Shown here piece after piece: positions 24,845 to 34,454 of a DNA stretch of 64,000 nucleotides; within the stretch, counting starts at the first letter, position 1; each line of letters starts with the position of its first letter. The notes under the pieces were generated by a model. That model made no database searches. It worked only from the letters and a program-made list of their open reading frames with translations, and was not told the DNA's origin. The stretch covers positions 72,386 to 136,385 of the forward strand of contig FR883402.1 of the NCBI GenBank assembly GCA_000435835.1. Reading direction: 5' to 3'. This DNA is from Clostridium sp. CAG:221 (GTDB lineage Bacteria > Bacillota > Clostridia > Clostridiales > Clostridiaceae). Made by a program: the position numbers and the translations under genes.

Positions 24845-27223
24845 ATGAAAATACCATATAATTGGTTAAAAGATTATGCAGAGATAAATGTTGATGCATA
24901 TGAATTAGCAGATAGATTAACTCTTTCTGGTTCTCAAGCAGAAGAGGTTATAATGCAGGGAGATACAATTAAAAATGTTGTAACTGGAAAGATTACAAAA
25001 ATTGAAAAGCATCCTGATGCAGATAGATTAAATGTTTGTCAAGTAGATATTGGAGCTGAAGAGGAAATTCAAATTGTTACAGCTGCTACAAATATGAAAG
25101 AACAAGATATAGTGCCTGTAGCTCTTCATAAATCAATATTAGCTGATGGTAGCGAAATTAAAAAAGGTAAGATGAGAGGCGTAGTATCTAATGGTATGTT
25201 CTGTTCTGAAGAAGAATTGGGGATTGCTGGAGATGAACCAGTACATGGATTAATGATTCTTCCAGAAGATGCACCATTAGGAATGGATATAAAGGAATAT
25301 TTAAAATTAAATAAAGCAATAATTGATTTTGAAATAACTTCAAATAGACCTGACTGTTTAAGTATTGTTGGTATGGCAAGAGAAGCAGCAGCAACTCTTG
25401 GAACATCTTATAAAATGCCTACCTTCCAATATGAAGTTAAAAATTCAGCTAATATCAATGATGAATTAAAAGTTGAAGTTAGAGATGAATTATGTAACAG
25501 ATATATGTCTAGAGGAGTTAAGAATGTTAAGATAGCTCCATCACCTTCATGGATGCAAGAAAGATTATTAGAAGCTGGAGTTAAACCAATAAATAATATG
25601 GTTGATATAACTAACTTCGTAATGATTGAACTTGGTCAGCCAATGCATGCTTTTGATGCAAGAGAAATTGAATCTGGAAAAATAGTTGTGGAAAGAGCTA
25701 AAGACGGTGAAAAATTCACAACTTTAGATGAAGTAGAAAGAACTTTAGATTCGGAATGCTTATGTATAAAAGATGGAGATAAGACTATTGCTTTAGCTGG
25801 TATCATGGGCGGATTAAATTCTCAAATAAAAGAAGATACAACAGAAGTATACTTTGAATCAGCAAACTTTGATGGTACAAACATCAGAGTAAACTCTAAA
25901 AAGGTTGGATTAAGAACAGAAAGTTCTTCAATATTTGAAAAGGATATAGATCCTAACTTAGCAAAGCTTGCTATAGATAGAGCTTGCAGCTTAGTATGTG
26001 AACTTGGTTGCGGAGAAGTTATGGAAGGAACTATCGATATATACAACAATGTTAAAGAAGAAGGTCACTTAACTGTTGATGCTAATTGGATTAATACTTT
26101 CTTAGGAACTGATATATCAAAAGAAGAGATGAAGAAAGCTTTAGATTCTTTAGATATAAAGACTGAAATAAATGGGGATATGTTAGAAATTACTACACCT
26201 ACATTTAGAATTGATTTAACTATTAGAGAAGATATTGCAGAAGAAGTTGCAAGAATTTATGGATATGATAAAATTCCTACAACTGTATTTAGCGTATCTA
26301 CTGAGAGAGAGCCTAAGTATAAGAAAAATATTTTAGAAGATAAAGTTATTGAAATAATGATAGGAAGTGGATTAAATCAATCAATAAGCTACTCATTTGT
26401 TTCTCCTAAGGTATTTGATAGAGTTAATATACCAGCAGATAGCGAATTAAGAAATGTTGTTAAGATTAAGAATCCTTTAGGTGAAGATTTCAGTGTGATG
26501 AGAACAACAACAATTCCTTCAATGATGGAATGTTTAGCTAGAAATTATTCAAGAAATAATGACTATGTTAGATTATTTGAAATTGGTAAAGTATATATTC
26601 CAAATGAAGACGAAAATCAAGTTCCAACTGAAAAGAATATATTAACTATAGGTATTTACGGAGATTGCGATTACTTAGATATGAAGGGAATCGTTGAAAA
26701 CCTAGTAGATGGTCTTGGAGTTGAAAAAGCTAAATATGTAAGAGAAAGTGAAAATGCTAGCTACCATCCAGGTAAGACAGCTGCGTTATTAGTAAGAAAT
26801 AAAAAGACTGCAGTTCTTGGAGAAGTACATCCAGATGTAACTGAAAATTATGGTATAGATGTTGATTGTTATATAGCTGAAATAGATTTAGATCAATTAT
26901 TTGAAGCAGCTAAAATGACAAAGTCATATAAAGCATTACCAAAATTCCCTGCTGTAACAAGAGATATAGCATTACTAGTAGATGATTCTGTATTAGTTGC
27001 AGATATCGAGGAAGCTATAAGAAAAGCTGGTGGAAATTTAGTTGAAAAAGTTCAATTATTTGATATTTACAAAGGTGAACAAATTCCAGCTGATAAAAAA
27101 TCAATAGCTTATGCAATAGCATATAGAGATGAAAATAAAACATTAAATGAAAAAGATATTACTAAAGTTCATGATAAGATATTAAAAGCTTTAGAGCATA
27201 AGCTAGGTGCTGTATTAAGATAA
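24845..27223 (+). CDS. pheT: Phenylalanine-tRNA ligase beta subunit
   Basis: The full-length 792-residue beta subunit starts with the B1 domain and an EMAP-like tRNA-binding domain (about 40-150, 'KNVVTGKITKIEKHPDADRLNVCQVDIG'), followed by the B3/B4 editing region, B5 ('LDSLDIKTEINGDMLEITTPTFRIDLTIREDIAEEVARIYGYDKIP') and a C-terminal anticodon-binding domain ('YKALPKFPAVTRDIALLVDD'). It edits misacylated Tyr-tRNA-Phe in relatives. GGAGGT precedes the ATG. A 13-bp terminator follows. Confidence 0.97.
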   Translation: MKIPYNWLKDYAEINVDAYELADRLTLSGSQAEEVIMQGDTIKNVVTGKITKIEKHPDADRLNVCQVDIGAEEEIQIVTAATNMKEQDIVPVALHKSILADGSEIKKGKMRGVVSNGMFCSEEELGIAGDEPVHGLMILPEDAPLGMDIKEYLKLNKAIIDFEITSNRPDCLSIVGMAREAAATLGTSYKMPTFQYEVKNSANINDELKVEVRDELCNRYMSRGVKNVKIAPSPSWMQERLLEAGVKPINNMVDITNFVMIELGQPMHAFDAREIESGKIVVERAKDGEKFTTLDEVERTLDSECLCIKDGDKTIALAGIMGGLNSQIKEDTTEVYFESANFDGTNIRVNSKKVGLRTESSSIFEKDIDPNLAKLAIDRACSLVCELGCGEVMEGTIDIYNNVKEEGHLTVDANWINTFLGTDISKEEMKKALDSLDIKTEINGDMLEITTPTFRIDLTIREDIAEEVARIYGYDKIPTTVFSVSTEREPKYKKNILEDKVIEIMIGSGLNQSISYSFVSPKVFDRVNIPADSELRNVVKIKNPLGEDFSVMRTTTIPSMMECLARNYSRNNDYVRLFEIGKVYIPNEDENQVPTEKNILTIGIYGDCDYLDMKGIVENLVDGLGVEKAKYVRESENASYHPGKTAALLVRNKKTAVLGEVHPDVTENYGIDVDCYIAEIDLDQLFEAAKMTKSYKALPKFPAVTRDIALLVDDSVLVADIEEAIRKAGGNLVEKVQLFDIYKGEQIPADKKSIAYAIAYRDENKTLNEKDITKVHDKILKALEHKLGAVLR

Positions 27224-27240
27224 TATTAAAATAATTTATA

Positions 27241-27277
27241 AAAATCAAAAGCAGATTTAATTTGCTTTTGATTTTTT
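27241..27277 (+). terminator. Terminator after pheT
   Basis: A 13-bp perfect stem, AAAATCAAAAGCA (27241-27253) with 27263-27275, then T-rich sequence. Being A/T-flanked on both sides, it may also serve the converging DUF2156 gene. Confidence 0.87.
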
Positions 27278-27299
27278 ATTTTAAAATTCAATTATAATT

Positions 27300-28235
27300 T
27301 TAATCAGTAATCTTTATGAAACATTTCTTAATATAACTAATGGGATGATATGATTCTTTTGATTTTCTTAGTCCTAAATTACCACAGTCTTCTTGCCTAT
27401 TTACATATAAGGTATCACTGAAATACATTTCTAGAAAAGTTCTATTTAGAAAAGAATAAATTCCTTTAAATGAAATATCACAGCGTTCAATATGAATTAT
27501 AGCTGTATCACCATATTTTTCACCTATAGAAAAGCCTGCAAGGGTATTATCTACATAAATTGCTATGGATTTCAAATCTAATTTATAAAAGTTTATCAAT
27601 ACATCTCTAATGACATCATACTCTATTTTTAGCTCTGTGCTAAGGAAAGTTTTTGATTTTTCCCATTTTCTTATTAAGTCTAAACAATCATTAATTATTT
27701 TAGGACTATTTATTTCAGATATTTTAAAGGAGTAGTTCTTTTTAAAGAAGTTATATAAATTTTTCTTTGAGTGATACTTTTTTCCACTTAAGTTAATTAA
27801 ATCTTTTGTTAAATATATATATTCATAATCATCCGGTGAATCAACGATTTCAAATTTATGAGAGCAATATTTCCTTAAATCATCAATAAAAAAGTTTTCT
27901 ACATCTCCAAATAGATAAAGGTTATGAGTATTATTTGATAAGACATTAGAGTTTGAATAATTATTACTGTCTTTTTCATATGATAGTAATAATTCAATGA
28001 TTGAATTTAGTTTGCTTTGAGTGTAATTATAGGGAATCATAAAAAAATTTCCATAACATTCTTCATTTTTCTTAACAATTAAGGTATTGTCTATAATAGC
28101 AAAAGTGGTTTTTGATAAATTTCTCCATAAATATAACGAAGCAAAAGTGTATTCATATGAAGTAAAATTGCTTTTATAACAATAATTGTTGAATGTTTCT
28201 TTATCTTGGAGAGTTAAAGTATGGAATATATCCAA
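27300..28235 (-). CDS. DUF2156 family protein (acyl-/aminoacyl-transferase-like)
   Basis: The 311-residue protein resembles the DUF2156 family, whose fold has two GNAT-like domains and is shared with the catalytic part of the MprF lysyl-phosphatidylglycerol synthase. Features are the start 'LQDKETFNNYCYKSNFTSYEYTFASLYLWR', 'LSGKKYHSKKNLYNFFKKNY' and 'AIHIERCDISFKGIYSFLNRTFLE', near the acceptor site in relatives, and the C-terminal 'VNRQEDCGNLGLRKSKESYHP'. There are no membrane segments, unlike full MprF. TTG start with AAAGGAGAT upstream. Substrate unknown. Confidence 0.82.
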   Translation of the reverse strand: MDIFHTLTLQDKETFNNYCYKSNFTSYEYTFASLYLWRNLSKTTFAIIDNTLIVKKNEECYGNFFMIPYNYTQSKLNSIIELLLSYEKDSNNYSNSNVLSNNTHNLYLFGDVENFFIDDLRKYCSHKFEIVDSPDDYEYIYLTKDLINLSGKKYHSKKNLYNFFKKNYSFKISEINSPKIINDCLDLIRKWEKSKTFLSTELKIEYDVIRDVLINFYKLDLKSIAIYVDNTLAGFSIGEKYGDTAIIHIERCDISFKGIYSFLNRTFLEMYFSDTLYVNRQEDCGNLGLRKSKESYHPISYIKKCFIKITD

Positions 28236-28321
28236 GATATCATCTCCTTTGTAAAAAATAAGCCATATAGTATATTTTATTAAAAAAAGGTAATACGGTT
28301 AATTAAAAATGGTATTTATAG

Positions 28322-28365
28322 AAAAAATCCTATGCCTTATAAGAATTTATAAAGACATAGGATTT
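28322..28365 (-). terminator. Terminator of the 28373-28672 gene
   Basis: Outer stem AAATCCTATG/CATAGGATTT (28325-28334 with 28356-28365) plus an inner TTATAA pair. On the minus strand it is followed by TTTTTTC. Confidence 0.78.
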
Positions 28366-28372
28366 CTAAAAA

Positions 28373-28672
28373 TTAATATTTGAATTTTATTAATACTTCT
28401 TTGATTTGGCCTTTAGAATTTTTTCTTATACTAAAGTTTTTAATATCGCTAAATTCATGCTCAAGCTGATATGTTAATTCGTTGATTGTTGCTTTACATT
28501 TTTTTGAAAGCTCATTATCTTCAACAATTTCAAATCTTGATTTTTTACAAGTAGTTTCGTTTTGCTCATCATCAATTACTACATAATAATCAGAAGTTTC
28601 TTCTAATACATAGTATTCCTTATTTAAAGTTAAAGTAGAACATAAATCATTATTTATACATTTTAATAACAT
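28373..28672 (-). CDS. Unrecognised small protein (99 aa)
   Basis: The start is ATG 28672, nine bases after AAGGGAGGT on the minus strand; an in-frame ATG at 28708 has no site. The 99 residues divide into an N-terminal beta-rich part ('LLKCINNDLCSTLTLNKEYYVLEETSDYYVVIDDE'), which looks like a small SH3-like barrel, and an alpha/beta tail ending 'SKGQIKEVLIKFKY'. Three cysteines are in the first half (CINNDLC, TTCKK). I know no named family for it. It is monocistronic with its own terminator, divergent from the 28876 gene. Confidence 0.65.
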   Translation of the reverse strand: MLLKCINNDLCSTLTLNKEYYVLEETSDYYVVIDDEQNETTCKKSRFEIVEDNELSKKCKATINELTYQLEHEFSDIKNFSIRKNSKGQIKEVLIKFKY

Positions 28673-28875
28673 TTTACCATACCTCCCTTTATATATTACA
28701 TTATACATCTATTTAATAAATGTTAAAATTGTAAGAATATATGAAATGTAATTATTTTTTTATATTTAATTAATTTTTTAATAAATTAATTTTTGCAACA
28801 CTGTATAAAATCTTGTATAATTTATTTGAATTTATTAGAACTAATGAAGTACTTATATAAATAAGGGAGATAAAA

Positions 28876-29412
28876 ATGAGTAAATTTAAAAATAATAGAC
28901 TGATAGAAAAATGCAATCAATTAAATAAGGCCATAGAGATAGTTGGTGGAAAAGAATTCTTAAATACAAGGATAACAGATGATATTGATATGGCAGAATA
29001 CATAATAAGCAGTGTTTTTGAAGGAGAAGAAGTTAAGTTTAATATTGCTGGTGTAGAATATATTATTCCTGAATTATTTAAAGCAAAGCTTGAATATGAA
29101 AAGAACTTTTTAAGAAATAAAGGTAAAGCTATTGATTCAATTGTATATAAGATTAAAAAGTATGATACAAGCTTAGATTCTGAAATAAGAAAATATAAGA
29201 AAAGCAATGGAATTGAAGAATATAATAGGATATATGATATAGTAGAAAAAAGATATAGAAGAGATATCAATATGTTGGTTTTAAGTTCAATTGATAGTAA
29301 CATAGTAGAGCAGATTTCAGTAGAAGAAGAAGGAAAATACTATGGAGAATATCTTACTCAAAAGAAAAAACAAATAATACATGGTGTATTTAGTAAAATG
29401 GGTATAGTTTAA
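28876..29412 (+). CDS. Unrecognised soluble protein (178 aa)
   Basis: The 178-residue protein is charged and mostly helical, with no signal or membrane segment. A short beta unit 'GEEVKFNIAGVEYIIPELFKAK' sits between two helical parts, and 'DSIVYKIKKYDTSLDSEIRKYKKSNGIEEYNRIYDIVEKRYRRDI' may form a coiled coil. No catalytic motif is visible and I recognise no family. AAGGGAG precedes the ATG. It is monocistronic between divergent and convergent neighbours; the terminator stem begins inside its last codons. Confidence 0.7.
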   Translation: MSKFKNNRLIEKCNQLNKAIEIVGGKEFLNTRITDDIDMAEYIISSVFEGEEVKFNIAGVEYIIPELFKAKLEYEKNFLRNKGKAIDSIVYKIKKYDTSLDSEIRKYKKSNGIEEYNRIYDIVEKRYRRDINMLVLSSIDSNIVEQISVEEEGKYYGEYLTQKKKQIIHGVFSKMGIV

Positions 29413-29426
29413 TCTATACCCTTTTA
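29400..29426 (+). terminator. Terminator overlapping the end of the 28876 gene
   Basis: Stem GGGTATAG/CTATACCC (29400-29407 with 29414-29421) has the stop codon in its loop region and a TTTTATATT tail. Confidence 0.8.
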
Positions 29427-29432
29427 TATTAG

Positions 29433-30335
29433 TTAAACGCCTTCATTTTTAAAAGATGGCACAAAATCAGTGGTATTAGATCCTTCGCCTTGAATAAATC
29501 CATTTTTAACTCCAATGGATAATGCATAATCTATGATAGAATCATAATGTTTAGGATTCAACTTGTCATTTATTTTTGGATATTTATAAGCATTATGCAT
29601 AGGTACATATTGATTCATCAATGAGATATAAATATCATCATGAAAAGTATTGTATAGAAGATCAATAACTTTTTTTGAATCAAATAAAAGCCCAGGTAGC
29701 AATAAGTGACGTACAATTACTCCCTTTTGAATTATTCCTTCATCATTAAATGATGGGGTACCTACTTGACGCACCATTTCTTTAATCACATTTAAAGCAT
29801 TTTCGCGGTAGTTATTAATTTTTGAATACATTAGAGCATATTTATCATCAAAATATTTAAAGTCTGGTAGATAAACATCTATAAGTCCATCTAGGGATTT
29901 AATAGTATCTAATGAGTCTATTGAATTGGTATTATAAAGTATTGGTATGGTTAAGTTATTGCTCTTTGCAAGTTTAATGGCTTCAATAATTTGAGGTACA
30001 TAATGGGTTGGAGTGACTAGATTTATATTATTAGCCCCCTGTTTTTCAAGTTCTAGGAATATTTCAGCCAGCCTTTCAACGGAAATAGTTTTGCCATTGA
30101 ATTCTTGAGATATTAAATGGTTTTGGCAAAATACACATTTAAGATTGCAATGGGAAAAGAAAACTGTTCCAGAACCATTTTTACCAGAAACACAGGGTTC
30201 TTCCCAAAAATGTAATTGAGCTCTAGCCACCTTTAAATGATTATCAGCTTGGCATACACCAAGGTTTACATCTCTATTAACATTACATTTTCTTATACAT
30301 AAGTTACACTTTTTTATTTCTGAATTTATTATCAA
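29433..30335 (-). CDS. Radical SAM protein, PflA-like (COG1313 type)
   Basis: The TTG at 30335 is chosen because GAGGTG lies seven bases upstream; the ATG at 30350 overlaps that site. The 300-residue enzyme carries the radical SAM cluster C63-N-L-K-C67-V-F-C70 in 'FFSHCNLKCVFCQNH' and an N-terminal Cys group (CNLCIRKC ... GVC) likely to bind a second cluster. The rest ('GANNINLVTPTHYVPQIIEAI', 'IDVYLPDFKYFD', 'VRHLLLPG', 'SLMNQYVPMH') matches the family annotated as pyruvate-formate-lyase-activating-like Fe-S proteins. No glycyl-radical enzyme lies next to it, so its target is unknown. Confidence 0.88.
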   Translation of the reverse strand: MIINSEIKKCNLCIRKCNVNRDVNLGVCQADNHLKVARAQLHFWEEPCVSGKNGSGTVFFSHCNLKCVFCQNHLISQEFNGKTISVERLAEIFLELEKQGANNINLVTPTHYVPQIIEAIKLAKSNNLTIPILYNTNSIDSLDTIKSLDGLIDVYLPDFKYFDDKYALMYSKINNYRENALNVIKEMVRQVGTPSFNDEGIIQKGVIVRHLLLPGLLFDSKKVIDLLYNTFHDDIYISLMNQYVPMHNAYKYPKINDKLNPKHYDSIIDYALSIGVKNGFIQGEGSNTTDFVPSFKNEGV

Positions 30336-30510
30336 TTTTAAACACCTCATAAAAGTATATCGTTTATTAAGATTCTATCAAATTTAAATATATTTTCAAT
30401 AAATTTAAAATAACTAAGATAAAAATAGACAATATGTGTGGCAGAATATAGTTATTCAATGATAAATATGATATAATATCAGTAATTATAAAAAATTTGA
30501 GGTGTATTAA

Positions 30511-31632
30511 ATGAATACTGTAACAGTTAAAATAAATGGTATGGAATATAATTTAAAGGGAAAAGAAGATGATGAATATTTACTAAAAGTTTCTGAATAT
30601 GTTGATGGTAAATTTAAAGAAGTATCAAGTAATAATAATAAGTTAAGCATTAGTTCAGTTGCAGTATTAAGTGCATTAAATATAGCAGATGAACTTTTTA
30701 AATGCAATAAAGAAGTTGATGATTTACTTAAGAAAAAAAATTCTTTAGAGGAAAGAAATCTGACTTTAAAGGAAAGAATAAGAGAAATAAAGCAAGAAAT
30801 TGAAGAAACTGTTAAAAATAAAAATCAAGAGATGGCTTCTTTAAAAGAAATGCTTTACTTAATGGAACAAAAGTCAAGAGAAGCTGAAATTTTAAATGAT
30901 AAGGTTGCTGATTTAACTGAAGAGTTAGAGGAAAAGAGTAAATTGGAAGAAGAAGTAGCGTTATTAAAAGAAAAAATGGCGGCTTTACAAAATGAAAATG
31001 AAGATTTAGGCAGAAAAGTTGAAGTGTTAGAATCAAATCTTTCATCTTCAGATGAAAATAATAAAAAATTAAGCATGAGCCTTTTAAATACTCAAGATGA
31101 ATTCTTGAAGGAAAAGAAGGAAAATGAAAAATTAAATTCAAAAATATTGGAGTTAAATGAAGAAATAGCAAATAAGATTTCACTAGAAGAGTATAATAAT
31201 GTATTGGATAAGCATAGCGTTTTACAGGAAAGTATTGAACAAATATCAATTGAAAAAAGTGAAATTGAAAATATGCTAGAAGAATTTAAAATAAATATAA
31301 AGGATATTAAACTTGAAAATAAAAACTTAAAGGATAGTGAAGATGCTTTAAAACAAGCAATTTTATTGAAAGATGACGAAATAGAAGAATATAAGAGTAA
31401 ATCATCTGTAGATGAAGAAGAGGCTAAAATTCTTAAGGATAAGATACTTGAACTTGAAGCTGCAATTACTAAAGGTAAAGAGCAAAGAAAGGCTTTATTA
31501 AATAGGGATAAGGATATAAAATTCCAATTACAAAACTTTAAATATAAGGTTTTAGATTTAGAAAAGAAACTTATTGATGTACAGATTGAATTAGCAGCAG
31601 AAAGAAGAAAAGCAAATCCATTATTAAAATAG
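30511..31632 (+). CDS. zapA: ZapA-domain protein with long coiled coil
   Basis: Residues 1-75 match ZapA, which cross-links FtsZ filaments at the division ring ('VTVKINGMEYNLKGKEDDEYLLKVSEYVDGKFKEV', 'ISSVAVLSALNIADELFK'). Ordinary ZapA has about 90 residues; here the chain continues as nearly uninterrupted Glu/Lys/Leu heptads from about 75 to 330, then a conserved-looking basic end 'DIKFQLQNFKYKVLDLEKKLIDVQIELAAERRKANPLLK'. The total is 373 residues. The extension could lengthen the FtsZ cross-bridge. GAGGTG precedes the ATG. Overlapping minus-strand open frames here are codon shadows of the repetitive coil. Confidence 0.85.
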   Translation: MNTVTVKINGMEYNLKGKEDDEYLLKVSEYVDGKFKEVSSNNNKLSISSVAVLSALNIADELFKCNKEVDDLLKKKNSLEERNLTLKERIREIKQEIEETVKNKNQEMASLKEMLYLMEQKSREAEILNDKVADLTEELEEKSKLEEEVALLKEKMAALQNENEDLGRKVEVLESNLSSSDENNKKLSMSLLNTQDEFLKEKKENEKLNSKILELNEEIANKISLEEYNNVLDKHSVLQESIEQISIEKSEIENMLEEFKINIKDIKLENKNLKDSEDALKQAILLKDDEIEEYKSKSSVDEEEAKILKDKILELEAAITKGKEQRKALLNRDKDIKFQLQNFKYKVLDLEKKLIDVQIELAAERRKANPLLK

Positions 31633-31660
31633 AGTCTGTTCAAAGTGGAACAGGCTTTTA
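31633..31660 (+). terminator. Terminator after the zapA-like gene
   Basis: Stem AGTCTGTTC/GAACAGGCT (31633-31641 with 31648-31656, one G-T pair) and a short TTTT tail. Confidence 0.65.
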
Positions 31661-31735
31661 ACATAAGCATATTTGCCTAAGTATTTTTTGGAACTTAACA
31701 TAAGATAAAGAATATACAAAAAAGGAGACATAAAA

Positions 31736-34087
31736 ATGGAAAAGGTAGAAATACTTGCACCAGCAGGTAGCATGGAAAGTTTAGTTGCGGCAATAAATAA
31801 AGGTGCTGACGCAGTATATTTAGGTGGAAATAAATTTTCAGCAAGAGCATATGCATCAAACTTTGACAATGATAATATGTTAAAAGCTGTTGATTATGCA
31901 CATAGCTACGATGTAAAAATTTATGTAACATTAAATACAATTTTAAAAGAAAATGAAATTGAAGAAGCAGTAAGATATGTAGGGTATCTATATGAAATTG
32001 GTGTGGATGCATTAATAATTCAAGATTTAGGCTTATTAAAAAGAATTAAAGAAGACTTTCCATTGATGGAAGTACATGCATCTACTCAAATGACTATACA
32101 CAATGGGGAAGCTGCAGTGTATTTTAAAGATAAGGGATTTCATAGAATAGTATTATCACGTGAAATGACATTAGAAGAAATAAAGTATATATCTAAGGAT
32201 TTAGGTATTGAAACAGAAATGTTTGTTCATGGAGCTATTTGTGTGGCATATTCAGGACAATGTTTAATGAGCTCTATGATTGGTGGAAGAAGTGGAAATA
32301 GAGGAAGATGTGCTCAGCCATGTAGAATGGAGTATACTTTAAGAGGGGAAAAAAGTGGTGAAACTAAAGGACATTTATTAAGTCCTAAGGATATGTGTAC
32401 TATTGAAGATGTAGAAGATATAGTAGAAACAGGAGTATACTCTTTAAAGATAGAAGGTAGAATGAAAAGAGCTGAGTATGTTGCAGGAGTAGTTGATAAC
32501 TATAAAAAGGCGGTAAACAAAGTATTATATAATAAGAAATATGATGAACAAGCTGGAAAGAGACAGCTTTTACAATTATTTAATAGAAGCGGATTTACTA
32601 ATGCTTATTTAAAGAAAAATACAGGTAAAGATATGATGAGCTTTAATTCACCAAAAAACTCAGGAATATCTCTAGGTGTAGTTGATAAAAGTGGAGACAT
32701 AGTAATTAAAGAAGATTTAGCTGTAGGTGATGGAATTAGATATAGAGATAAAGGATTTACATTAAGTAAGATAGTACATAATGGTAATGAGGTAAAGAGT
32801 GCTAAAAGAGGTGACAAGGTAAAACTTTATCCAATTGATTATAAAAAAGGTGATGAACTATTTAAGAGTCTTAACAAGCAATTATTTGATGAGCTTGAAG
32901 AATACTTAAAGCCATACACTAAAAAGATACCTTTAAATGCTGTAGTAAATTTTGCGGTAGATAAGCCTGTAGCTATTAAAATAAATTATAAAGGTAATGA
33001 TTATGAAGTACTAGGTGAGGTAGTTCAAAAAGCAGAGAAGAGGCCTTTAGATCAAGAAAGGATTAAAGAAGCTTTAAAGAAATCTGGAGAAGTTGCTTTT
33101 AAGATTGAAAATATAGAATTTGAGAATTTTGAAGACGGTTTTATGAGAGTTTCTGACTTAAATAATTTAAGAAGAGATATAATTGAGAAAATAACAAAAG
33201 AAGTATGTAGAAGCTATAGAAGAAAGAGGCCAGCTAAAGGTGATAAGAGCAAGGTATCTAGTGAAAAAACAAATGTTGAAATAATTTGCAGCTGCATAAC
33301 AAAAGAACAAGTGGAAGCATTAATAGAAATGAAGATTGAAAATATAGCTGTTGATTTATTTAGTAGGGAAAAAAATTCAGTTAAAAAGAAGGATCTACTT
33401 GAATTAGCTGAAAAATACAAAGATATTAATTTCTATGTTAAGACTTCTACAATCGTTAAAGGAGAATTTAATAAGGTAGTTAATACTATTGAGGAAGTTT
33501 CATCTTATATCAAAGGTATTATTACATCAAATGTTGGTATAATAAGTAAATTTAAAGATAAATTATACATCATTGGCGACTATAAATTAAATATTGTTAA
33601 TTCACAATCTTTAGCTTTTTATCAGGAAGATGTAGATGTTCCTACTTTAAGTTTAGAGCTTAATAGGGGAGAAATTAAGAGTTTAATGAAAAATGCCAAT
33701 GGAAATGCTGCAATGGTTGTTTATGGTAAGCCAGAGCTTATGATAAGTGAATATTGTCCAATTGGAAGCACATTTGGCGGAAGAAACAAAGATAGTGGAT
33801 GTAATGGAATATGCTCAAAAGATAAATTTAAATTAATTGACAGAGTAAATGAAGAGCTTAGAGTAATGACAGATTTATATTGTAGAAGCTATATTTTAAA
33901 TCCGGTACCTTTAAATATAATAGATGAAATAGAAGAATTAAAAGGTTTTGGTATAACTACTTTTAGATTTGATTTTAGAGATGAGACTTATAAAGAAGTT
34001 AAAAATGTAATATCAATATTAAAAAATGGAGATGCTTTTGATAGTAAAGAATATACAAAAGGGCATTATAGAAGAGGAGTAGAATAA
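31736..34087 (+). CDS. U32 family protein with DUF3656 domain
   Basis: The 783-residue protein begins with the U32 TIM-barrel-like domain ('EILAPAGSMESLVAAINKGADAVYLGG', 'VHGAICVAYSGQCLMSSMIGGRSGNRGRCAQPCRMEY', which is the U32 signature with its cysteines). A DUF3656 region (about 385-495) follows and then a second U32-like half with Cys residues in 'ISEYCPIGSTFGGRNKDSGCNGICSKD'. Relatives include RlhA, which hydroxylates 23S rRNA C2501, and TrhP, which makes hydroxyuridine in tRNA; despite the old label, proteolysis is doubtful. AAAGGAGA precedes the ATG. A small membrane protein gene and mutS2 follow in the same direction. Confidence 0.87.
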   Translation: MEKVEILAPAGSMESLVAAINKGADAVYLGGNKFSARAYASNFDNDNMLKAVDYAHSYDVKIYVTLNTILKENEIEEAVRYVGYLYEIGVDALIIQDLGLLKRIKEDFPLMEVHASTQMTIHNGEAAVYFKDKGFHRIVLSREMTLEEIKYISKDLGIETEMFVHGAICVAYSGQCLMSSMIGGRSGNRGRCAQPCRMEYTLRGEKSGETKGHLLSPKDMCTIEDVEDIVETGVYSLKIEGRMKRAEYVAGVVDNYKKAVNKVLYNKKYDEQAGKRQLLQLFNRSGFTNAYLKKNTGKDMMSFNSPKNSGISLGVVDKSGDIVIKEDLAVGDGIRYRDKGFTLSKIVHNGNEVKSAKRGDKVKLYPIDYKKGDELFKSLNKQLFDELEEYLKPYTKKIPLNAVVNFAVDKPVAIKINYKGNDYEVLGEVVQKAEKRPLDQERIKEALKKSGEVAFKIENIEFENFEDGFMRVSDLNNLRRDIIEKITKEVCRSYRRKRPAKGDKSKVSSEKTNVEIICSCITKEQVEALIEMKIENIAVDLFSREKNSVKKKDLLELAEKYKDINFYVKTSTIVKGEFNKVVNTIEEVSSYIKGIITSNVGIISKFKDKLYIIGDYKLNIVNSQSLAFYQEDVDVPTLSLELNRGEIKSLMKNANGNAAMVVYGKPELMISEYCPIGSTFGGRNKDSGCNGICSKDKFKLIDRVNEELRVMTDLYCRSYILNPVPLNIIDEIEELKGFGITTFRFDFRDETYKEVKNVISILKNGDAFDSKEYTKGHYRRGVE

Positions 34088-34093
34088 AGTTAT

Positions 34094-34438
34094 ATGGTTA
34101 TAATAGCAATTGTAATTTTACTTACAGTTTTTATTTATGGGATTTTAGAGATGAATAGAAGCAGTAAAAACATAAGTAAAGAGAAAATGAGGGGACTAAC
34201 CACTGCAGATAAAAATGCTGCAGTGGGCATAGTTAAGAGCTACTGGAGAGTTTGTATGATTTTACTGGCAATCATAATTGGCTTCATATTTATTATGATT
34301 TCGCAGATCATTGGTAAAACAGTTATATATAGTAACACAGTAAGCATTATGGCAATGGTGTATTCTGTGATAGCTTGTGTTATTATTATATTGAATAAGA
34401 AAAAAATGAAAAAAGAATTTGATAAATATATGAAATAG
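34094..34438 (+). CDS. Small membrane protein of unknown function
   Basis: The 114 residues contain three predicted membrane segments: 'VIIAIVILLTVFIYGILEM' (2-20), 'VCMILLAIIIGFIFIMISQIIG' (about 53-74) and 'VSIMAMVYSVIACVIIIL' (about 82-99), with a basic tail KKKMKKEFDKYMK. The start lies seven bases after the U32 stop, and the nearest site (GAGGAG) is 14 bases away, so translation may depend on coupling to the upstream gene. No family recognised. mutS2 follows after 16 bases. Confidence 0.7.
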   Translation: MVIIAIVILLTVFIYGILEMNRSSKNISKEKMRGLTTADKNAAVGIVKSYWRVCMILLAIIIGFIFIMISQIIGKTVIYSNTVSIMAMVYSVIACVIIILNKKKMKKEFDKYMK

Positions 34439-34454
34439 CAAGAGGGAGAGAGTG

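Noticed and set aside
30812..31670. Several long minus-strand open frames opposite the zapA-like gene
   Set aside because: They mirror the Glu/Lys/Leu-rich coiled-coil codons, give Ser/Leu/Phe-rich nonsense proteins and have no binding sites.
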